From positions 1-13,371 of the forward strand of contig JAOUGQ010000061.1 of the NCBI GenBank assembly GCA_029865515.1: a stretch of DNA of 13,371 bases, written 5' to 3'. Made by a program: the position numbers and the translations under genes. Shown piece after piece: positions 7,666 through 13,371 of the stretch. This DNA is from Nitrospirota bacterium. GTDB lineage: Bacteria > Nitrospirota > Nitrospiria > Nitrospirales > UBA8639. Under the pieces are notes generated by a model. The model was not told the DNA's origin. It was given only the letters and a program-made list of their open reading frames with translations, and ran no database searches. Position 1 is the stretch's first letter, and every line of letters begins with the position of its first letter.

Positions 7666-7672
7666 TTGATGC

Positions 7673-7930
7673 ATGAGAACAACCATTAACCTCCCGGATG
7701 ACCTTTTGGCCGAAATCAAGAAGCTTGCGGCCACGTCGCATTCCACGGTCACTGCACTAATCAGCGATGCGCTCCGAGAAGCGCTTGCCAAGCGGCGCCA
7801 CAGACGGCGAAACGGGCGGGTGACCTTGCCGACCTATGGGAAAAAAGGCCTCCACCCCGGCGTAGATCTCGACGACGCCGCTGCCTTGCTCGATCTGATG
7901 GAGCCTCCGAATGGTCCTGCCCGACGTTAA
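7673..7930 (+). CDS. vapB: VapB-type ribbon-helix-helix antitoxin
   Basis: An 85-residue antitoxin. The N-terminus MRTTINLPDDLLAEIKKLAA is a CopG/ribbon-helix-helix DNA-binding start (beta strand then helix), followed by a second helix TVTALISDALREAL (25-38). A basic linker KRRHRRRNGR (40-49) leads to an acidic C-terminal part (VDLDDAAALLDLMEPP) that would wrap the toxin. It neutralises VapC and, with VapC, likely represses its own promoter. There is no Shine-Dalgarno before the ATG, and the promoter's predicted start falls at the ATG, so translation is probably leaderless. Its 3' end overlaps vapC by 20 bases, a typical antitoxin-first arrangement. Confidence 0.88.
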   Translation: MRTTINLPDDLLAEIKKLAATSHSTVTALISDALREALAKRRHRRRNGRVTLPTYGKKGLHPGVDLDDAAALLDLMEPPNGPARR

Positions 7931-8348
7931 CGTGCTGGTCTACGCGCACCGTCAAGATGCGGTGCGGCACCAGGAATACTTCGACTGGTGGGATCAGCTA
8001 CTAAATTCCGACGCAGCCTTTGGGGTTTCCGATCTTGTCGTCAGCGGTTTCCTGAGAGTTGTGACTCATCCACGTGTCTTTCGCGATCCCACACCACTCG
8101 ACCGTGCCCTGACATTCGCTACCTCAATACGAGACCATCCCAATGCTGTGACGCTTGTTCCCGGCGAACGTCACTGGGATATCTTTCAACGTCTATGTCG
8201 CGAGGCCAATGCCAAAGGTAACCTCATTCCTGATGCATATCTGGCTGCGCTTGCCATCGAGAGTGGCGCAGAATGGATTACCACCGATCGAGACTATGCC
8301 CGCTTTCCCGGTCTTCGATGGCGACATCCCCTGAATGCTAGCCAATAA
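7911..8348 (+). CDS. vapC: VapC-type PIN-domain ribonuclease toxin
   Basis: A 145-residue PIN-domain toxin predicted to cleave RNA (tRNA or rRNA in studied relatives) when freed from VapB. Acidic metal-binding residues are visible as LPDVNVLVYAHR (D5), IPDAYLAALA (D108) and TTDRDYARFPGLRW (D126, D128). The GFLRVVTHPRVF segment (46-57) and the terminal FPGLRWRHPLN are typical of one common VapC subgroup, in which GF stands where other PIN proteins have the second acidic residue. GGAG (7900-7903) lies 7 bases before the ATG, inside vapB, and the 20-base overlap implies translational coupling. The gene appears intact. Confidence 0.92.
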   Translation: MVLPDVNVLVYAHRQDAVRHQEYFDWWDQLLNSDAAFGVSDLVVSGFLRVVTHPRVFRDPTPLDRALTFATSIRDHPNAVTLVPGERHWDIFQRLCREANAKGNLIPDAYLAALAIESGAEWITTDRDYARFPGLRWRHPLNASQ

Positions 8349-8433
8349 CATCTACCGGACCCTCAACGAAGAATGCCTGCGATGAGGATGGATTCACGAT
8401 ACAGATCATCCTGTGCCCACCGGCAAGCCTGCC

Positions 8434-8457
8434 CTGAGCGCAGTCGAAGGGGCTCAG
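8434..8457. repeat. REP-like palindromic element
   Basis: CTGAGC (8434-8439) and GCTCAG (8452-8457) form perfect arms around CGAAGG. The wording CCCTGAGCGCAGTCGAAGGG is that of a widespread class of short intergenic bacterial palindromes, whose role (nucleoid, transcription end or mRNA stability) is usually unknown. Confidence 0.6.
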
Positions 8458-8484
8458 AACAAGGTCGGCGAAGGGTCTCGCTGA

Positions 8485-8574
8485 GAGCCCGTGCTGGCTC
8501 AGTTATGCCCTAACCAGGTTATCATCCTGAGCCAAGGACGAAGGATCTGTGCGCAGGTGGAGCAGCACGGGCTC
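8485..8574. repeat. 12-bp inverted repeat pair
   Basis: GAGCCCGTGCTG (8485-8496) is perfectly inverted as CAGCACGGGCTC (8563-8574), 66 bases apart. The right arm lies inside the right copy of the vapBC-flanking repeat. It may be a REP doublet or the ends of a small non-autonomous element. Confidence 0.6.
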
Positions 8575-8628
8575 AGCCAAAATCTAAAGAGAAAACCTCA
8601 GTTTTGACAAACAACGACTCCCGACCCC
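8522..8628 (+). repeat. Right copy of ~107-bp direct repeat flanking vapBC
   Basis: Same orientation and internal spacing as the copy at 7420: TCATCCTGAG at 8522 and AACGACTCCCGACCCC at 8613. The two copies are 1102 bases apart start to start and enclose the promoter, vapB and vapC. Confidence 0.65.
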
Positions 8629-8694
8629 TTTTATTATCTCCTCCCCAATGAACTCCACGGCCATGCGTAGATACGCAACCAGGGCCTGTCAAAT

Positions 8695-10331
8695 TCAGTG
8701 CATATGCTCATGGTCGATGTCGAGGGCATTAAACCCAACCGGCGCGACTAGGAATTTTGTGGTCCACTTCTCAAGACTCAAGGGAGTGAAGCGGGACTTG
8801 TCCTCCACCGGGAACCTGATCGCCTGGCCGGGATTCACGTCCTTCAGCACCGCCGAATCCTTGACCACCACCGTGCCGTTGACGATCACATAGGGAATGC
8901 CAGTTGTTGGCAGGGTGCCTTTGGCATAGGTCGCATTATCTCTGACTGTCTGTGGATCCAAGATGGTGATATCGGCGACCATGTCCTTTTGCAAACGACC
9001 ACGCACCTTCATGGCCTCAAGTCCGGTGTCGCCGAGATATTTCGCCTGGTTGTAACTGGAAGCCGCCAAAATCTGCATCAACGGAATATCCTGCTCGCGT
9101 GCAATGCGCAGAAGGTGCCATGCGTCCCAGCCAGACGTGGATGCGTATTGGGAATCTTCTCGTATGGGGTGTCCCATTTGGGTTCGTCATCCCATCCACC
9201 CGGCAGCATCATGGCATCGCTGGCGTAGACGACGCCCGGGAGACGGCACCAGTCGGGAATGGCATCTGGAGACATCTTATAGAGCACAATCTGCGTGGCC
9301 GGCGCCTCAGTCAGCACCTTTTTGTATTTCTCCAGCGTATAGAATTCCCCGGTCAACGGGTCCTGCATCGTCTTCTCGTACTGGTTGCCGAGTGTCTCCA
9401 CCCAGTTCTCCGGTTTGACAAATGCGGCGTTGATGGTCGTTTGTCCGGCCGCATAGGGATAGATCTCGCCCCACACGTTGTGACCTCGCGCACGCAAACG
9501 GACGAGAAGTTCCTGTACCATCTGCCATCCCGGATTGTTGAAGTGGTTGATCACCGCCGGCGCACCGAGCGCGACAGCATTGGCTAGAATCTCCTGCGCG
9601 CCGTTGGGTTCGGTCGTTATCGTACCAGGTGTATAGCGTAGATGAACCGAGGTGGGCCGGCTGTAGTTGGCCCCTACCCGCTGGACCTCAAACATTTCAC
9701 GCGCGGTTGCGCCCGGAAGATAGCCCACGGTCGATGCCACACCAAGCGCACCCTGTCGCAGGCCTTCGTCGATGAGAGCCAGCATCCGGTTACCCTCATC
9801 AAGAGTGGCCACCTTTTCAAACCAGGCCGTTCCGGAGGCACGGCCCTTGACGACGGAATAGGGTGCATCCAGGAGATCTTCATCCGGCAAATTTTGCATC
9901 ACTTTGGTGCGCGCAAACTCGTGCCCCGACGCGGTGCCGTAGTTCACCTGGCTCTTGCCCTCGTGCATCTTGTACCAGTCGTCAACCCGCGGGCCATAGA
10001 CACCGGCCTCCAGATCCATGGCCGTGGTCACCCCGTCGCGAAGCGCCAATTTGTATCCGATGGGACGGGTCCAGTGGAAATGGGTGTCAATGAAACCTGG
10101 CGCCACCACCAGCCCCTTGGCGTCGATGCTTTCTTTGCCCATGATCGCGTCCTTAGTGATGACGGCGATCCGACCATCTTTGATACCGACGTTGGATACC
10201 GCGTCGTAGTTGGTTTCCGGGTCCATGACCCGGCCATTGTTGATGACGAGGTCATAGTCGGCGGCTATTACCGGCATCGCTAGCATCAGGCCAGTCACCA
10301 TAGCCGTCAGCCCCAATGCTACCTGTTTCAT
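8695..10331 (-). pseudogene. Secreted D-aminoacylase-like amidohydrolase, broken by one frameshift
   Basis: An amidohydrolase-superfamily enzyme resembling N-acyl-D-amino-acid deacylases, exported by a signal peptide (cut near residue 23, VIA-AD). The first frame (10331 to 9078) holds LVVAPGFIDTHFHW with metal ligands H84/H86, TSVHLRY (H230), INHFNN (H263) and YASDAMMLPGG (catalytic D372), then derails after THPRLAGTHGTF into a stop at 9078. The second frame resumes exactly as LRIAREQDIPLMQILAASSY and continues through ADITILDP and VIVNGTVVV to a stop at 8695. One missing base at about 9110-9112 (CTTCTGC where CTTCCTGC is expected) explains this. Restored, it would be 545 residues. AGGAG precedes the ATG at 10329-10331. 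Either the gene is decaying or the base was lost in sequencing. The second hydrolase gene lies upstream on the same strand. Confidence 0.88.
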
Positions 10332-10530
10332 ATGATTCTCCTTTCTCTCCTGGTTTAATGTCGGCGCTCACCGCCGAGGAATGGGTCGTGGCAGACTGAG
10401 CCTGCGAAGAGACAGACTGCAGTGGGGTGAAGCGGCCCGGAACGCATCGCATCAGCGGCCATTGCACCCGCGTAGCGAGTGGAACAGTCCAACCGCATGC
10501 GCTTGTTGCGCGAATTTCAATGTATTTTGT

Positions 10531-11901
10531 TCACTTGATCCTATTCTTATAAATTTTTCCATCTTTCATAATGAGATCAAAGTTTCCTGCTGGATTAGCG
10601 ACCAATGCTAGGTCCTCCAGAGGGTTCCCATTAATAAGAATTAAATCGGCATAGGCACCTTCTTTGATTACACCAAGCGGTCCGTCGAGATAGGGGGTGC
10701 GCGGGCCGGACATTGAAAGCAGCTCCCCTGCAGTTGAGGTGGCCTGACGCAAAGACTCGACGGGTGTATACCACCTTGCCAATTTTGCCAGTTGCTTGCC
10801 TTGCTTCTCTGCAAGGCCAGGGTCAAATAATGTGTCTGTACCAAACACCGTTTTGACGCCGATCTTCTTCGCCAGCCTGTACACCGTGTCTGTGCCCTTG
10901 GCAACCTCGATAAATTTCATCTGGCTGAAAGAGCCTGGAGGAAAGGGGATAGCATCCTCGTCATTCATTATGGGTTGCATGCTCAGATAAGCACCCTTCT
11001 GCTTCATAAGTTGCAGTGTCTTTTCACTCAACAAGTGACCGTGTTCGATACTCAATACGCCAGCCTCGACGGCTCGTTGGGTGGCCACATCGGTGAACGT
11101 ATGCGTGGCCACATAGGTATTCCAATCCTTGGCAGCGTCTACCGCGGCTTTGGTTTCCTCGATTGTAAATTGAGATACATCAAGCGGGTCGAATGAGGAG
11201 GAAACGCCGCCCCCCGAGTTGATTTTTACTTGTGTAGCACCCATTCGAAGCGCTTCTCTGGTACGTTTCAGCACCTCCGGCACCCCATCTGCGACGATGA
11301 TATGGCCTATTCTTTCCATATAAATAAGGGGAGCATCTATATCCGCAGGTACAGCTGTGCCGGGTCGAAAATCAGTGTGTCCTGAGGTTTGGCTAATCGC
11401 TGGACCTGACGGAAAAATACGCGGACCATCATAAACACCCGCATCGGTGAGCTTAGCCAGGGAAAAAACATTGCCTCCGACGTCACGAACGGTAGTAAAG
11501 CCACGCAAGAGCGCTTTTTCGTTGCTCTTTGCGGCTATCAGCATATGGTAAGCATGATCAGATGTAAGGGCTGTACTCATCGGTATGCTGGCATAGGCAG
11601 AATGCCAATGCATGTCGATCAGACCCGGCATCAGCGTTCGCCCCTTGCCGTCTATTCGCATCGCGCCCTCGGCGACTATGTTTTCATTTGATATTTGTTT
11701 TATTAAATTCCCCTCGACCAGGAGGTTGGCATTCATTAAGCGTTCATTATTTATACCATCAAAAATATGGACATTAGTTATTAAAATCTTAGATAGGTTC
11801 TCACTAGCAAACCCGGACGTCATGGTTAGCATTAGAGATAAAATAATTAAAAATATTTTTCCCGCCACCCTACCTGGATTTTTTAAACTGAGATTTCCCA
11901 T
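10531..11901 (-). CDS. Secreted metal-dependent hydrolase (amidohydrolase, prolidase/imidazolonepropionase-like)
   Basis: A 456-residue amidohydrolase with a signal peptide (hydrophobic core about 15-28, cut near 32). Metal and active-site residues are visible as MPGLIDMHWH (H98, H100), VKINSGGG (K226, the likely carbamylated lysine), ATHTF (H267), IEHGH (H287) and FGTDT (D356). These match the group that includes Xaa-Pro dipeptidases and related peptide or lactone hydrolases; the substrate is unknown. The ATG at 11899-11901 is favoured over one 24 bases upstream because GGAGG lies 5 bases before it. The coding sequence, especially its 5' third, is visibly AT-richer than the neighbouring amidohydrolase, suggesting separate origin. 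Its start codon lies within one arm of a 13-bp inverted repeat bounding an IS remnant. Confidence 0.9.
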   Translation of the reverse strand: MGNLSLKNPGRVAGKIFLIILSLMLTMTSGFASENLSKILITNVHIFDGINNERLMNANLLVEGNLIKQISNENIVAEGAMRIDGKGRTLMPGLIDMHWHSAYASIPMSTALTSDHAYHMLIAAKSNEKALLRGFTTVRDVGGNVFSLAKLTDAGVYDGPRIFPSGPAISQTSGHTDFRPGTAVPADIDAPLIYMERIGHIIVADGVPEVLKRTREALRMGATQVKINSGGGVSSSFDPLDVSQFTIEETKAAVDAAKDWNTYVATHTFTDVATQRAVEAGVLSIEHGHLLSEKTLQLMKQKGAYLSMQPIMNDEDAIPFPPGSFSQMKFIEVAKGTDTVYRLAKKIGVKTVFGTDTLFDPGLAEKQGKQLAKLARWYTPVESLRQATSTAGELLSMSGPRTPYLDGPLGVIKEGAYADLILINGNPLEDLALVANPAGNFDLIMKDGKIYKNRIK

Positions 11902-12350
11902 ATGAACCTCCGTTTGGAGACACACCTTTCCTCGAGTTTTTATCGTTTCAAGAGTCCGTATTGCCTATGCGGCCCCCCTCTCTGGCACCAACCGCAAACC
12001 GGTAAATCTTTTGCATGATGGTCTCAAAGAGCACTCTGGGAACCGCGACCTCGGTCAGTTGAAATGTGAGGGATCGGGCATGCCGGACCACCTTGGCCCC
12101 AATTTTGATCAACTTCACCTGAAAGGTGGTCAAGGTCCAGGCTTGAGTCTTCCGGGGTAACCCCAAGCGTCGCAAAAAATTTCCAAGAAATTCCAATTTC
12201 ACTTGCCTATTAAATCTGACTCGCAACGGCTGTTTTGGTCTTTCACCCATTGGATTCGGCTGATTTTAGCATGAATAAACCAGAAGTCCCCTGAATAAAG
12301 CCTTCTTCGCTTAACTATAGTCAGAAATTTTGCTGAATCATATGGGAAAT
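11893..12350 (-). mobile_element. Candidate non-autonomous IS1380-type element (458 bp)
   Basis: ATTTCCCATATGA at 11893-11905 is perfectly inverted as TCATATGGGAAAT at 12338-12350. These 13-bp arms enclose an internally deleted transposase at plausible distances (55 and 88 bases from its ends). Such a match is unlikely by chance over so short a span. However, the flanking four bases (TGAG left, GTGG right) do not match, so no target duplication is visible, and the exact ends remain uncertain. Confidence 0.45.
11948..12250 (-). pseudogene. IS1380-type transposase, internally deleted (N-terminus joined to C-terminus)
   Basis: A 100-residue frame. Its first part (PLRVRFNRQVKLEFLG, about 8-23) resembles the start of IS1380/DDE group 1 transposases. 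From about residue 24 it resembles their extreme C-terminus: FLRRLGLPRK, then LIKIGAKVVRHAR (47-59) and FQLTEVAVPRVLFETIM (63-79). Full-length members run to roughly 400 residues or more, so some 300 residues including the DDE catalytic core are missing, with the reading frame kept. It cannot transpose itself. It may be relic DNA or a non-autonomous derivative mobilised by a full copy elsewhere. Confidence 0.75.
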
Positions 12351-12371
12351 GTGGGTTAATAAAACCATTCT

Positions 12372-12391
12372 AGCGGAAAAGTTTTTCCGCT
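12372..12391 (-). terminator. Hairpin after the SYLF gene, likely terminator
   Basis: AGCGGAAAA (12372-12380) pairs with TTTTCCGCT (12383-12391) just 3 bases after the SYLF stop codon. The minus-strand continuation AGAATGGTTTTATT is only moderately T-rich, so termination may be incomplete. Confidence 0.6.
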
Positions 12392-12393
12392 CA

Positions 12394-12965
12394 TTACTGA
12401 TTTAATTCATCATCCTTCCAGTATTTAGTCCCTTGAATCGTGGCTTGCAGGGCCAACCCGCTTTCCGTGAGCTGGTACAGTTTCACTCCTGGGGCTACGT
12501 CAATCGCTCCGGCGGCCGCTCCCCCTTTTTCGCCTGCTTTGGCCGCCGCATCAGCCTGGGCTCCGGCCTGCCATCCGCTTTCGACAAACCGGTCAAATGC
12601 CTCACGTGTCGTAAAAACAAACACCCCTCGAAAATCTTTGACCCCGAGCCCTATCCCACCCCTGCGGAGAACATTTTCATGTAGGTTTCTTTCCCCGTCT
12701 CATTGTCATGCGCAATGCCCCACCCGTTTCCAGTGGATAGAAGAAGGAGATTAATGCCCGTATTACTAAAGGCGGCATACCCGACGGCATTATCCATATC
12801 GGTTTTGGCTTGGGGTTCTATTTGATGGAGTTTCATAATGGTTTCCTGCGCCATGTCCCGAACAGCCTGGCGCTTTTCATCGGGATTCGCTCCCTTGGGG
12901 CCGCCGCATCCGGCCAGTAAGAAAACTGCCAAAGGAATACACAGGATGGAAATGGCTTTTTTCAT
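12394..12965 (-). pseudogene. SYLF-domain (Ysc84-type) lipoprotein, broken by one frameshift
   Basis: A lipid-binding SYLF-domain protein in two frames. The first opens with a lipoprotein signal peptide, MKKAISILCIPLAVFLLAGC, with lipobox cysteine C20. It continues through DNAVGYAAFSNTG and GNGWGIAHDNETG, typical of the family, to YMKMFSAGVG, then hits a stop at 12651. The second frame resumes as GLGVKDFRGVFVFTTREAF and ends AIDVAPGVKLYQLTESG...WKDDELNQ. One missing A at about 12653-12655 (GGGATAGGG where GGGAATAGGG, giving GVGIGLG, is expected) restores a 190-residue protein. GGAGG sits 8 bases before the ATG at 12963-12965. Such lipoproteins are usually of unknown function in bacteria. The loss may be real or a sequencing error. 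Confidence 0.85.
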
Positions 12966-12983
12966 TGGCTTTCCTCCGATTGA

Positions 12984-12999
12984 AATATATTAATATATT
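12984..12999. promoter_or_regulatory. AT-rich perfect palindrome upstream of the SYLF gene
   Basis: AATATATTAATATATT is a perfect 16-base palindrome 18 bases upstream of the SYLF start codon. It overlaps the stop of the doubtful upstream frame. It could be an operator, a -10 region or simply AT-rich spacer. Confidence 0.3.
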
Positions 13000-13265
13000 G
13001 ATGATGGACGATGATAAAGCATAAATTCTCTGAGCCTTTTATGCAAGAAACTCACAAGTGGTTGACACCTATCTCCCTTTTCCATAACTCCGTAGTACAC
13101 TCCAAGAGGCCATCCAAAATTCATTAGTTCCTGATCTTCTCGAAGAAGGTGGAGTACAGAAAACCAAGGCTTTCCGCTTCCGTTTACGAATAGAAGATGC
13201 CCCCTCGTGTTGCAGAGGGGACACCAGCCATATCGAAAAGAGCCAAGCATGCCACCCTGTTGCAA
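12990..13265 (-). CDS. Doubtful small ORF with a WCPLC motif
   Basis: Not recognised with confidence. A 91-residue frame from a TTG codon without a Shine-Dalgarno; the frame is open further upstream to a TGA near 13300. It contains GSFRYGWCPLCNTRGHLLFVNGSG (about 8-31), read in parts as a possible zinc-binding CPLC knuckle. That start is reminiscent of the N-terminal Cys pair of some SAM-dependent methyltransferases, but no second Cys pair or methyltransferase motif follows. It ends 24 bases before the SYLF start. It may be a gene remnant or a chance frame. Confidence 0.2.
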   Translation of the reverse strand: MQQGGMLGSFRYGWCPLCNTRGHLLFVNGSGKPWFSVLHLLREDQELMNFGWPLGVYYGVMEKGDRCQPLVSFLHKRLREFMLYHRPSSIY

Positions 13266-13343
13266 TTTGGCAATCCAACGTGAATTTGCTACAAAACGTC
13301 ATGTCCCTGAAATAGAAAAAATGTCGCTTTTAAGGAGTGCTTT

Positions 13344-13371
13344 ATGTTCCGACAGAAAACGAAAACTCCGG
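13344..13371 (+). CDS. Start of an unknown plus-strand gene (partial, runs off right edge)
   Basis: AAGGAG lies 7 bases before an ATG at 13344. The frame reads MFRQKTKTP and is open to the window end. Only nine codons are visible, so the product cannot be named. It would be divergent from the SYLF gene. Confidence 0.45.

Larger units (their letters stand above)
7364..7672. other. Repeat-rich intergenic region upstream of vapBC
   Basis: No convincing gene lies in these 309 bases. A small CGTCTC/GAGACG hairpin (7374-7393) follows the transporter stop but has no T-tract. A 27-codon frame starting at 7401 lies over a REP-like repeat and is probably not a gene. The rest holds the left copy of the vapBC-flanking repeat, a 12-bp tandem duplication and the vapBC promoter, each listed separately. 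Confidence 0.6.
8349..8694. other. Repeat-filled intergenic region downstream of vapC
   Basis: These 346 bases contain no supportable gene. They hold a REP-like palindrome (8434-8457), a second GGCGAAGGGTC copy (8467-8477, also at 7435-7445), a 12-bp inverted repeat pair and the right flanking repeat. The region lies between the convergent vapC and amidohydrolase genes, yet no terminator with a T-tract is seen for either. Confidence 0.6.

Noticed and set aside
9078..9180. Programmed ribosomal frameshift in the amidohydrolase
   Set aside because: No slippery heptamer or downstream pseudoknot is visible, and a single missing C restores the family sequence exactly.
9642..10283. 213-codon plus-strand frame
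   Set aside because: Antisense shadow of the D-aminoacylase-like gene, with no family motif of its own.
1..13371. CRISPR array, tRNA or rRNA genes
   Set aside because: No regularly spaced repeats and no tRNA or rRNA signature seen on either strand; the only repeats are the vapBC flanks and short palindromes.

Overview
The window reads as chromosomal DNA of a Gram-negative (diderm) bacterium of moderate GC content. The support is a run of Sec signal peptides, a lipobox lipoprotein, a periplasmic Spy/CpxP-like protein and clear GGAGG-type ribosome binding sites. The exact lineage cannot be read from the sequence. The gene mix (signal-peptide arylsulfatase, DUF4105 protein, SYLF lipoprotein, vapBC, IS1380 debris) would suit Nitrospirota or Pseudomonadota, but that is only an impression.

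Layout. Positions 1-5000 are all on the minus strand. They hold the membrane half of a spermidine-synthase-like protein running off the left edge, a secreted arylsulfatase, a small Spy/CpxP-like periplasmic protein and a DUF4105 (Lnb-type) membrane protein. Positions 5168-7363 on the plus strand encode the most unusual gene: a dicarboxylate/amino-acid symporter (SDF fold) fused through an extra membrane helix to an ABC-type family 3 solute-binding domain. Next comes a vapBC toxin-antitoxin operon. It has a strong promoter so close to the antitoxin start that the mRNA is probably leaderless, and it lies between two same-orientation diverged repeats of about 107 bp. Positions 8695-11901 on the minus strand hold two secreted metal-dependent amidohydrolases. 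The first (D-aminoacylase-like) is broken by a single-base frameshift. Upstream of the second lies an internally deleted IS1380-type transposase, bounded by a 13-bp inverted repeat whose left arm covers the hydrolase start codon. The right end holds a SYLF-domain lipoprotein, also broken by a single-base frameshift, a doubtful small ORF, and the first codons of a plus-strand gene leaving the window.

How the genes fit together. The secreted sulfatase, the two exported amidohydrolases and the transporter/binding-protein fusion are all compatible with scavenging organic sulfate esters and (D-)amino-acid or peptide derivatives. They are not one operon, and no pathway link is proven. The right half looks like an accessory mosaic: repeats, a toxin-antitoxin cassette, IS debris and an AT-richer hydrolase gene. 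Both frameshifts are one-base deletions in short runs, so sequencing error is a real alternative to gene decay.
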